Positions 1-5,458 of a stretch of DNA of 9,705 nucleotides are shown here, in pieces (the stretch's first letter is position 1; each line of letters starts with the position of its first letter). This DNA is from Pyrodictiaceae archaeon. Its GTDB lineage: Archaea > Thermoproteota > Thermoprotei_A > Sulfolobales > Pyrodictiaceae. The position numbers and the translations under genes are program-made. The stretch is taken from positions 1 through 9,705 of the forward strand of contig JALUFI010000215.1 of NCBI GenBank assembly GCA_027043685.1. The letters run 5' to 3'. The notes under the pieces were generated by a model. That model was given only the letters and a program-made list of their open reading frames with translations, was not told where the DNA came from and did not search any database.

Positions 1-2
1 TA

Positions 3-266
3 CCAGAGGCGGTTAAGCTCCTCCTAGACCTCGAGCGGGAGCTAGCCGAGAAAGACGGGCTAGAGCCCATACTCCGGGAGGCACTCATGGTCGGCGTGGC
101 GAGGGCAGGGCTCCCCGACCAGCGCTGCCACGCAGGCCCACCAGGCCACGTAGCCTCACAGCAATACCCCCCACCACCCCACAGCCTAGTAGTAGCGGCG
201 CCAAGGCTGCACCCGGTCGAGGAGGAGGCCCTCCAGCACCTATGCGACACGTACCAGCCGCCCTAG
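3..266 (+). CDS. dphB: diphthine synthase, C-terminal part (5'-truncated by window edge)
   Basis: The last 87 codons of a gene that begins before the window. The family methylates the modified histidine of archaeal elongation factor 2 with S-adenosylmethionine, on the way to diphthamide, in the cytoplasm. What I see is the typical C-terminal end: a helix EAVKLLLDLE, then VGVARAG (family: VVLARAGS), then an AG-containing loop, then PPPPHSLVVAAPRLHPVEEEAL, which matches the family's FGxPPHxLIVPGxLHxVEAEyL. The usual acidic/FG residues before the prolines are replaced by QQYP and the PG before RLH by AAP, so the copy is somewhat divergent, but the reading frame is intact up to the TAG. The identification rests on remembered family sequence, not a search. 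It lies 84 bases upstream of a tRNA gene on the same strand, a common setting for translation genes. Confidence 0.82.
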   Translation, partial: PEAVKLLLDLERELAEKDGLEPILREALMVGVARAGLPDQRCHAGPPGHVASQQYPPPPHSLVVAAPRLHPVEEEALQHLCDTYQPP

Positions 267-288
267 CCCCAGAGGAAACGCATGAAAC

Positions 289-299
289 AGAAATAAACC
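289..299 (+). promoter_or_regulatory. possible archaeal box A (TATA) of the tRNA-Val gene
   Basis: AGAAATAAACC is the only clearly AT-rich patch between the dphB stop and the tRNA, preceded by purines (GAAAC) that could serve as BRE. A transcript starting about 25 bases downstream, near 320, would give a short 5' leader of about 30 nt for RNase P to remove. Position and composition only. Confidence 0.35.
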
Positions 300-350
300 C
301 CAGCCCGCCGCCAAGAAGGCAATGCTACACGGAGCCCCCAGGGAGGGGCT

Positions 351-428
351 GGGCCCGTCGTCTAGCCTGGTTAGGACGCCGCCCTGACACGGCGGAGGTC
401 CGGGGTTCAAATCCCCGCGGGCCCACCA
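351..428 (+). tRNA. tRNA-Val(GAC), with encoded CCA
   Basis: A full cloverleaf can be drawn by hand. The acceptor stem is GGGCCCG (351-357) with CGGGCCC (418-424). The D arm runs 360-377 with GUC/GAC stem and a GG pair in its loop. The anticodon stem CCGCC/GGCGG (379-383 and 391-395) encloses CTGACAC, giving anticodon GAC at 386-388, which reads the valine codon GUC. The T arm is CGGGG-TTCAAAT-CCCCG (401-417). Discriminator A425 is followed directly by encoded CCA (426-428). There is no intron. The short variable loop (396-400) fits a class I tRNA. Confidence 0.95.
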
Positions 429-489
429 CATCCTCTGATCCTAAGCCACACACCTTCTCAAAAGACCAGCGAGCCAGGAGACCAACACG

Positions 490-510
490 AACAGGGACAA
501 AAACAGAGCC
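490..510 (-). terminator. possible transcription terminator of the minus-strand membrane gene
   Basis: Read on the minus strand, 499-503 is a run of five T within CTGTTTTTGTC, about 55 bases beyond the stop codon of the 561-2051 gene. A second short T run (TTTT) lies near 461-464 on the same strand. Archaeal RNA polymerase stops at T-rich runs without needing a hairpin, so this is a reasonable end of that transcript. It also separates it from the tRNA coming the other way. Confidence 0.4.
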
Positions 511-560
511 TAAGCACCCAAGACCCCAGTCCACACACAACAGTCACCGACTACAACACA

Positions 561-2051
561 TTAACTCCCCTTCAACACGTCGTAGAGCCTATACATCACG
601 TAGACCACCTGAACGATAGCTGCCAGCAACGCGCTCCAGCTAAGCACCTCAAGCACAGCTGTGAACCGGAAAGAGAAAAGCCGCGAAAGAGGATTAAGCA
701 GCAAAGCCTCAAGCATCACACCTACAAAGCCCAGCTCGACAGCTCTCCAGAACCGTGAAGAGCCAGAGGACCCTGCACGCAGGTAGCCGAGAACAGCAAA
801 GACGAGAGGCATGGACACTGTAGCGAACAGCATCCCTAGACCCCATTCTCTCCAGTAATAATCCTCGACCACCAAGCCCGATGCCGCACCCAAAGAGACC
901 ATTAAAGCAGCCAAAAGAGCCACAAGACTGAGGTAGGCGCGTCGCCGGCTCAGCAGCATCCCTCTCACTGCGTCAAGGAAGCCAAGCAGAACTGGCAGAG
1001 CCAGGGACACCATAAGAGCCGGAGGCGCCGCTAAGAGAGCAGCAAGGAACCCACTCCTCATAACCAGGAATAAAACGATGAAAACTACATAAAGATACAT
1101 GAACACAAGTAGTATCTTGTAAAGGCCTCCCGCTTTCCCCGTTGAAATGTAAAGTAGAGACACAACGGCGAATACAGCCATAAGCGCGTACGCTAACAAC
1201 ATAGCAACAATCCTTATAATTATACTTATTGTATCAAAAATAGTCAGTAACCCAAACAGGAGAGCCAAGACGTATAGCCACTTATTACGAGGCTCAACAA
1301 AGTCAACTAAATAATCTAAGATGAGGGCTAAGGCAAGGAGCACGGAAAGGCCCAGAGAATACACGGCCAGCGAGGGATAACCGCCAATAAGGAAAAGCAC
1401 GAAGGAGCCACTAAAGAACCACGCACCGACAAGTAAGCGCTCCCGACGCCCTCCAAGGGCCCGCGTAAATGGAGCTACTTCTTCAGCGAGCGGCTGCAGC
1501 CCTTCGAACTCGCCGACCCGCTTGAACACTATGATCGAAGCTACGTAGATAGTAGTAGCCGCTACGAGGAACAGCAGCGGCGTGGAGAATAGGACGACTC
1601 TGCTACCAGTGCCGAGACCGTATCCAATAACATAGGGCCTCGCAGCGGCGAGAGCGATACGGCTAACATTCACGGCAAAAAGGCCGCCAGGGCTGAACCC
1701 AAGCAGCTTCGTGCAAACAGCCCTAGAGGCCGCGACACCAAGAGACACATTGGCCCTATAAAAGCCCGTAGCGAGCCCAAGCCCAACCCTAAGGACGAAC
1801 CCGCCACTCCTGAGAGAATCCAGGCCCCCGGGTACTTCAAGGAAGCAGAGCAGCGCGGCACCGTGCGAACCGTCACCACGCGCCTCGACGTAGGCCACCA
1901 AGTGGCTGCTCAAGTCCCTAGAGCCCGACAGCGAAAAGAAGCCAACAATTACGGCTATGATAGCCAACGCATACAGGGCAGACATGAGGGCTCTGAGTAG
2001 GTAAACCAACCCATCATCACGGGCGGCTTTAGGCTCCAATGCCCCGGTCAC
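561..2051 (-). CDS. polytopic membrane protein of unknown function with an external N-terminal domain
   Basis: 496 residues; family not recognised. The layout is clear: a short cytoplasmic N-terminus, a membrane helix at about 16-42, an external soluble domain at about 43-150, then some ten further hydrophobic helices (for example 152-176, 206-225, 228-250, 258-277, 279-301, 311-331, 335-357, 373-395, 403-422, 438-453, 466-485) separated by short charged loops. The external domain holds the protein's only two cysteines (C69, C113), a plausible disulfide, and two N-glycosylation sequons (NVS at 101 and 128). The start is GTG at 2051, with GGGGG a few bases upstream as ribosome site; an ATG at residue 23 is the alternative. 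Codon use is less GC-rich than in the genes to the right, partly because of the hydrophobic content. It diverges from a plus-strand membrane locus with similar layout. A transporter or envelope protein is possible but unsupported. Confidence 0.85.
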   Translation of the reverse strand: MTGALEPKAARDDGLVYLLRALMSALYALAIIAVIVGFFSLSGSRDLSSHLVAYVEARGDGSHGAALLCFLEVPGGLDSLRSGGFVLRVGLGLATGFYRANVSLGVAASRAVCTKLLGFSPGGLFAVNVSRIALAAARPYVIGYGLGTGSRVVLFSTPLLFLVAATTIYVASIIVFKRVGEFEGLQPLAEEVAPFTRALGGRRERLLVGAWFFSGSFVLFLIGGYPSLAVYSLGLSVLLALALILDYLVDFVEPRNKWLYVLALLFGLLTIFDTISIIIRIVAMLLAYALMAVFAVVSLLYISTGKAGGLYKILLVFMYLYVVFIVLFLVMRSGFLAALLAAPPALMVSLALPVLLGFLDAVRGMLLSRRRAYLSLVALLAALMVSLGAASGLVVEDYYWREWGLGMLFATVSMPLVFAVLGYLRAGSSGSSRFWRAVELGFVGVMLEALLLNPLSRLFSFRFTAVLEVLSWSALLAAIVQVVYVMYRLYDVLKGS

Positions 2052-2169
2052 AGCCCCCGTAAGCCGCTAAGCACAGCAGGACGAGCACGGGCCACCAAGG
2101 AGCCTCATATGCTTCCCTCGAGGCTGGCAAGGGGGCTCCCTCAGCCACCCTATTTCCCTCCCCGAGGCC
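2052..2169. promoter_or_regulatory. divergent intergenic region with a weak CATATG TATA-like patch
   Basis: 118 bases between two divergent membrane-protein genes. The only AT-rich piece is TCATATGCTT at 2105-2114, near the middle; being nearly symmetric it could act as box A for either direction, with starts about 25 bases away on each side. I see no inverted operator repeat. This is a positional guess. Confidence 0.25.
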
Positions 2170-2700
2170 TTGAGGGGCGGCGACCCGGGTGCCACGGGCC
2201 TGCAGCCGCGGAGGCTCCTAGTGCTGCAGCTGGTTACGCTCATCGTCCTCGTTTACCACGCAATCGCTCTGACACGGTTCATTAATAGCCATGGCGGCGC
2301 TGGCCTGCTATACGCGAGGATAGTCGTTGAGAACAGTGACGGCAGCCTGGCCGCTGCCTGCTCAGCCGCACGCATAGCCAAGCTCCCCCGAGGCATCAAT
2401 GGAAGCGTCCTCCGTGCCCACGGCGGCGAGTGGAGTATACCTGGCGGGCCAGTTCTCTGTAACGGTATGCGCGTCCAGGGCCTTGATGTTGTGGCTGCAA
2501 ATGCGTCGAGCCTAGTAGACGCCGGAGGCTCGCTAGTGGCGATACACGCTGCCCGGCTCCCCAGCGGGCTCCGGGTCTACTGGAGCATAGAGTACATAGA
2601 GCCGATGGGCCTCCTTGAGCAGCTAGCCCCGATAGCGGTAGCGGTTATCGCCGTATTAGAGGATATGCGGGTAGGGATTGGCCTAGCCTCCGCCTGCTAG
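2170..2700 (+). CDS. membrane-anchored protein, probable N-terminal part of a frameshifted membrane protein
   Basis: 176 residues; no family recognised. One membrane helix at about 16-35 (LLVLQLVTLIVLVYHAIAL) is followed by an external domain at about 38-148 with two cysteines (C64, C97) and two sequons (NGS at 77, NAS at 111). A second hydrophobic stretch, LAPIAVAVIAV at 152-162, then breaks into a non-hydrophobic tail that ends at TAG 2700. The natural continuation of that helix and of the protein is in another frame, from about 2650 into the 2757-3251 ORF. The TTG start at 2170 has GAGG only two bases away; GTG at 2221 has GGAGG with good spacing (GGAGGCTCCTAGTG) and may be the true start, which would give 159 residues. 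Either the gene is broken, a base is missing in the assembly, or two separate proteins are made. Confidence 0.65.
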   Translation: MRGGDPGATGLQPRRLLVLQLVTLIVLVYHAIALTRFINSHGGAGLLYARIVVENSDGSLAAACSAARIAKLPRGINGSVLRAHGGEWSIPGGPVLCNGMRVQGLDVVAANASSLVDAGGSLVAIHAARLPSGLRVYWSIEYIEPMGLLEQLAPIAVAVIAVLEDMRVGIGLASAC

Positions 2701-2756
2701 GCGCTACGCTGTACACGCTGCTCGCAGCCTCGCTGGTCACGGCGGTAGCGATAACA

Positions 2757-3251
2757 ATGGGTGACGTCCCCCTCTACTTGATCGGGGTGAAGCTACTCCC
2801 TGTTCTCGCTGCCGCATCCCTCTACCTGGCAATAGTGGTCAACAACGCGTCGTCGGCGAAAAAGCTCGTCGCCGCGACACTAGCCCTTCTAGCATACCTA
2901 GGCATAGTCATGACACATGGCCCTGCAACTATCAATGCACTGGAGGGGGTGCTCGCAGTAAGCCATACAGACCACCCCGAGACAATCGCGGTGGCACCAG
3001 CCTACATCCCACTCACAGCCGCAGCAGCACTCCTCCTCGCGACGGTAGCCGCGCTAGCCACTGCCCATAGGCTAAGGGAGAGCCTCACAACACTGCTCTC
3101 CCTGGAGCCGCGGCAAGCCTACATTCTGGCAGCGACGGTCACGACCCTCTACAGCGTCCTGCCAGACCCGGCTCTAGCGACGGTAAGGATGTTCGCGTCA
3201 GCTCTTCTCGCCGCAGCAGCGGCAAGATTTGTAGACAATGAAGAGAAATGA
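2757..3251 (+). CDS. multi-helix membrane protein, probable C-terminal part of the same split gene
   Basis: 164 residues counted from ATG 2757, with about five membrane helices (about 7-27, 34-52, 80-103, 118-135, 138-157) and a short charged end DNEEK. Family not recognised. The ATG has no ribosome site in front of it, and the frame stays open upstream to a TGA at 2616-2618. The codons just before the ATG read LLGATLYTLLAASLVTAVAIT, a convincing extra membrane helix, with codon use like that of the ORF. There is no good start codon in that stretch. This fits a single protein of about 360 residues whose two halves lie in frames differing by one base. If 2757 is the genuine start, it would be the second gene of a two-gene operon. 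Confidence 0.65.
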   Translation: MGDVPLYLIGVKLLPVLAAASLYLAIVVNNASSAKKLVAATLALLAYLGIVMTHGPATINALEGVLAVSHTDHPETIAVAPAYIPLTAAAALLLATVAALATAHRLRESLTTLLSLEPRQAYILAATVTTLYSVLPDPALATVRMFASALLAAAAARFVDNEEK

Positions 3252-3349
3252 CGAGAATGACGAGAGGAGACGCCCGGAAGACGGGGCGCCGGACCTAACA
3301 GACTCCCTGGTAACTAGGCTCAGCCACATTATGCAGCGCGTGGGCCGAG

Positions 3350-3652
3350 TCAGGAGTAGTCGTCGAGGCTCCTCTGGCCCCGGGTCCTCTCCCTTACAAA
3401 GCTTATCGCTGACTCGAGCCCCTCTAGGGCCTCACGGAGACCCATTGCCTGGTAGAAGCTCAGCGTGCTTGACAGGAGCTGGTCGGGGTCCTGGCTGCGG
3501 AGCAGCTCGGTGTAGCGGAGCCTGGCCCGCAGGTTGCGAACCTCCAGCACCACCAGCAGCCCCGCGACCTCATCCATGCTTCTCGCCACGTCCACGTACT
3601 CCTCACTGGCTGCTTCAAGGACACGACGCACCACCTCATCTCTCGAAACCAT
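3350..3652 (-). CDS. small helical protein of unknown function
   Basis: 100 residues, start ATG 3652, stop TGA at 3350-3352. The composition is alpha-helical and highly charged: two long amphipathic segments (about 3-55 and 70-92) rich in E, R and L, no cysteine, no membrane helix, and a polar tail. I do not recognise a family. Its first 17 bases overlap the end of the upstream minus-strand ORF (3636-3815) in another frame, a tight stop/start overlap typical of translationally coupled archaeal operons. Codon third positions are strongly G/C biased as expected for a real gene here, and it converges with the membrane locus at 3251 with about 100 bases between. A partner or regulatory subunit for the upstream ASKHA-like mini-protein is an inference from the overlap alone. 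Confidence 0.65.
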   Translation of the reverse strand: MVSRDEVVRRVLEAASEEYVDVARSMDEVAGLLVVLEVRNLRARLRYTELLRSQDPDQLLSSTLSFYQAMGLREALEGLESAISFVRERTRGQRSLDDYS

Positions 3653-3815
3653 CCAGGTCGACGCAGGGGAGCCTCCTCAGCGCAGAAGCACCGTGGACCC
3701 CCAGGCCCCGGCCCCAGTAGAGGGGGGAGCGCGCCACAAGGGAGTCGACGACGCGGCCCTCCTCGTCGAACACCACCAGCTTCGCACGGGTAGTCCCCAG
3801 GTCGACGCCCGCCAC
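3636..3815 (-). CDS. mini-ORF with the first strands of a sugar-kinase/actin-like (ASKHA) ATPase fold
   Basis: 59 residues from GTG 3815, which follows an AGGGGG ribosome site; a longer frame to GTG 3905 would add 30 low-complexity P/G/W-rich residues with no resemblance to the family. Residues 2-19 read AGVDLGTTRAKLVVFDEE, the phosphate-1 motif and first beta hairpin of FGGY carbohydrate kinases and relatives (typical: GIDLGTTSxKxxLFDxxG), followed by GRVVDSLVARSPL, which would be strand 3. After that the resemblance stops and the frame ends within 30 residues. A normal FGGY kinase is about 480-520 residues, so phosphate-2, adenosine motif and catalytic Asp are missing. The stop overlaps the start of the 100-residue gene. 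It could be a decayed kinase remnant or a real mini-protein; catalytic activity alone is not expected. Confidence 0.5.
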   Translation of the reverse strand: MAGVDLGTTRAKLVVFDEEGRVVDSLVARSPLYWGRGLGVHGASALRRLPCVDLDGFER

Positions 3816-3878
3816 GAACCCCCTGGCCAAGGCCCCCGGCGCCCCACCCGGGGCCCACCAAGGCGGGGGGCACAAGAA

Positions 3879-3895
3879 CCCCGGGCGGCCCGGGG
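3879..3895. repeat. GC-only inverted repeat in the divergent spacer before nep1
   Basis: CCCCGGG-CGG-CCCGGGG, a perfect 7-bp inverted repeat with a three-base centre. It lies in the 112-base spacer (3816-3927) between the minus-strand mini-ORF and nep1. The spacer has no AT-rich box A. As DNA it could be an operator; as RNA it would be a very stable hairpin about 33 bases before the nep1 start. No function is shown by the sequence itself. Confidence 0.45.
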
Positions 3896-3927
3896 AGGCG
3901 GCCACGGGGGGCTCGGAGAGGGGGGCC

Positions 3928-4614
3928 GTGAAGACGCCGGTGCTGAAGATAGTGCTGCTGGAGTCCCCCCTGGAGACGGTGCCCAGGGAGCTCTGGGGCC
4001 ACCCGGAGGTAGAGAGGAGCGCGCGCCGCTACGGGGTGGAGCCCTGGGAGATGCTGCTCGACAAGACCCTCCACTACCACGCAATGGAGACGCTGCCCCA
4101 GAAGTGGAAGCGCGGCCGCCCAGACATAGTCCACACCACGCTCCTCGTCCTCCAGGACAGCATCCTCAACCACGCGGGCCGCCTAAGGCTCTACATCCAC
4201 GTCTACGACGGCCGCGTCTTCCGGGTCGAGCCCGAGACAAGGATACCCAAGCACCTCGAGCGCTTCCGCGGCCTCGTCGCCCAGCTCCTGAGGAAGGGAA
4301 GGGTTCCGCCCACCGGGAGGCCACTCATAGACCTGGAGGCCGGGAGCCTCCGCGAGTTCGTGGAGAGGCACGGCAAGCTCATACTCATGCACGAGAAGGG
4401 AGCCCCAGCGACCCCCAGGCAGGCGGCCCGGCTGGCACTAGTGACGGGGAAGCCGGTTGGGATAGGCATGTTCCCCCGCGGAGACTTCAAGCGCTCCACG
4501 CTGCGCAAGGCATGGCTGAGGCTAAGCCTGGCGAGAGGCAGGCCCCTCAAGGCATGGACAGTCGCAGGCCTACTAGCCTACGCAGCCGAGGAGCACCTAG
4601 GCCTCCACGGCTAA
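3928..4614 (+). CDS. nep1: 16S rRNA pseudouridine N1-methyltransferase Nep1 (Emg1 family)
   Basis: 228 residues, within the usual archaeal length. Nep1 is a SPOUT-class enzyme that transfers a methyl group from S-adenosylmethionine to N1 of a conserved pseudouridine in small-subunit rRNA and helps 30S assembly. The family landmarks appear in order: KIVLLESPLETVPREL (7-22), LLDKTLHYHAM (43-53, family LLDxSxHHxAM), KRGRPDIVH (61-69, RNA-binding), a leucine/asparagine segment LQDSILNHAG (75-84), TRIPKHLERFRGL (104-116), and the knotted SAM-binding loop GIGMFPRGDF (178-187, family IGGFPxGDF). The C-terminus ends in the expected helix after WTVAGLLAYA. The GTG start has GGGGG six bases upstream (GAGGGGGGCCGTG). 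No key motif is missing. It diverges from the 3636-3815 mini-ORF, and the structured RNA candidate begins two bases after its stop, so the two may share a transcript. Confidence 0.95.
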   Translation: MKTPVLKIVLLESPLETVPRELWGHPEVERSARRYGVEPWEMLLDKTLHYHAMETLPQKWKRGRPDIVHTTLLVLQDSILNHAGRLRLYIHVYDGRVFRVEPETRIPKHLERFRGLVAQLLRKGRVPPTGRPLIDLEAGSLREFVERHGKLILMHEKGAPATPRQAARLALVTGKPVGIGMFPRGDFKRSTLRKAWLRLSLARGRPLKAWTVAGLLAYAAEEHLGLHG

Positions 4615-4616
4615 GA

Positions 4617-4887
4617 GGGGGGCTGTGGGCCACGGGGGAACCCCCCGCCCATACCCAGCCGGGGACACCCCCGGGCGAGGAAAGTCGCGGGGGAGCGGGG
4701 GCGAGGCCCGCGGCCCCAGAGCCGCCAGGGAGGAAGAGCAGCCGGGGACAATTCAAGGACACCCCCGGAGGGCGGCAACCACGCGGGGAGGATTCAGGGG
4801 GCTCAGCAATGGTACCCGCTCCTCGGTGCACCGGGGGCCGGGGATTCTCGTGAACCGCCTCCTTGAACCACGGCTGCGCAGCCCTTT
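4617..4887 (+). ncRNA. rnpB: probable RNase P RNA (atypical)
   Basis: The 353 bases between nep1 and the next gene lack a credible reading frame and are full of pairable GC stems. The best sign is GAGGAAAGTC at 4677-4686, the near-universal conserved region I of RNase P RNA, directly after a perfect P3-like hairpin CCGGGG-ACAC-CCCCGG (4659-4674). GGGGGGCTG at 4617-4625 can pair with CAGCCCTTT at 4879-4887 as P1 (six Watson-Crick pairs plus three G-U). Just before the latter, GAACCACGGCTG sits where conserved region V (ACAGAAnnnGGCUUA) should be and can pair imperfectly with AGTCGCGG as P4. The 271-nt size fits. Against it: region V is a poor match, the P4 pairing has a mismatch, and the P1 3' strand can also form the local hairpin GCAGCC-CTTT-GGCTGC (4878-4893). 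RNase P RNA would be the catalytic RNA that trims pre-tRNA 5' leaders. Confidence 0.5.
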
Positions 4888-4967
4888 GGCTGCCCGAGTC
4901 TCCTCCCCGGGCTGTTTGCTTCTTAGCCGCCTCCTGGGCACGGGTTGCGGGTCCGTGGGAGGCTGCT

Positions 4968-5387
4968 GTGCCTACTCCCCTCGACCCTGTGCTCCTGGAG
5001 GCTGTTGCGGCGCGGCTGCTGGAGGCGCTGGCCGCTGTCGAGGAGGCTGAGGAGGCTCTCGCCCGTGACCCAATGGAGGCCGAGGACCGGCTCCGCCACG
5101 CGCGCCGCCTCCTAGGCTTCCCCGGGGAGCACTACCACCGGCTCCCTCCGGGGCTCCGGGCCCTCCACGACGCCGTGGTGCTCCGCGCCACCTCGCTGGA
5201 GTACCTCCTAACGGCGAGGCTCGCCGAGGAGACGGGGATAGCCGGTGGCCTCGCCGACCCCAAGGCCGAGAGGGAGGCCGCGGAGAGGCTCCACGAGAAG
5301 GCGAGGGAGGCCACCCAGGCGGTGGAGGACGTGGCGTTCCTCTACATCCAGCAGGCCAGGCTAGCCGGGGGCGGGTCCGGCGACTAG
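4968..5387 (+). CDS. acidic alpha-helical protein of unknown function
   Basis: 139 residues from GTG 4968, which has GGGAGG nine bases upstream; the frame extends further up to an ATG at 4863, but those 35 residues are cysteine/tryptophan-rich, overlap the RNA candidate, and look non-coding. The protein is dominated by A, E, L and R in heptad-like patterns: helix about 7-43 (VLLEAVAARLLEALAAVEE), a proline/glycine loop around 50-62 (GFPGEHYHRLPPGLR), helix 62-85, a loop with GIAGGLADP, and a long final helix about 94-130, then a GGGSGD tail. There are no cysteines and no membrane helix. It resembles a small four-helix or HEPN-like bundle, but I see no diagnostic motif. It is followed by the sugar-nucleotide gene after 71 bases; whether it belongs to that group is unclear. 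Confidence 0.75.
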   Translation: MPTPLDPVLLEAVAARLLEALAAVEEAEEALARDPMEAEDRLRHARRLLGFPGEHYHRLPPGLRALHDAVVLRATSLEYLLTARLAEETGIAGGLADPKAEREAAERLHEKAREATQAVEDVAFLYIQQARLAGGGSGD

Positions 5388-5458
5388 AAGAGGGGTAAGT
5401 GCTAACACCTCGGCGCTGTGCGGGGAAGCCTCCTCGCTACGGGGGTTAGGCTAGGGCG

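Noticed and set aside
242..619. Plus-strand open frame across the tRNA-Val gene
   Set aside because: It runs through the tRNA and into the antisense of the membrane gene, with no coding character.
3816..3905. N-terminal extension of the ASKHA-like mini-ORF to GTG 3905
   Set aside because: The 30 added residues are P/G/W-rich, unlike the family, which starts directly at the first beta strand; GTG 3815 has a ribosome site in front of it.
3460..4173. Minus-strand open frame of 237 codons opposite nep1
   Set aside because: It overlaps the confident Nep1 gene and the two small minus-strand genes in another frame, and its composition is that of an antisense shadow.
3534..4853. Plus-strand open frame of 439 codons
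   Set aside because: It is a frame shadow of nep1 and of the minus-strand genes, with low-complexity P/R/G/A composition and no family resemblance; GC-rich DNA lacks stops in off frames.
4617..4960. Signal recognition particle RNA as the identity of the spacer RNA
   Set aside because: I could not find the helix 8 signature (GGAA-type tetraloop with AGCAGC bulges); GAGGAAAGTC fits RNase P RNA better.
4863..4967. Extension of the helical-protein gene to ATG 4863
   Set aside because: The extra 35 residues are unlike the helical remainder and overlap the 3' end of the RNA candidate; GTG 4968 has a GGGAGG ribosome site.
4625..5050. Plus- and minus-strand open frames across the RNA candidate
   Set aside because: They have no ribosome sites, glycine/proline/arginine-rich composition, and lie over strongly self-pairing sequence.
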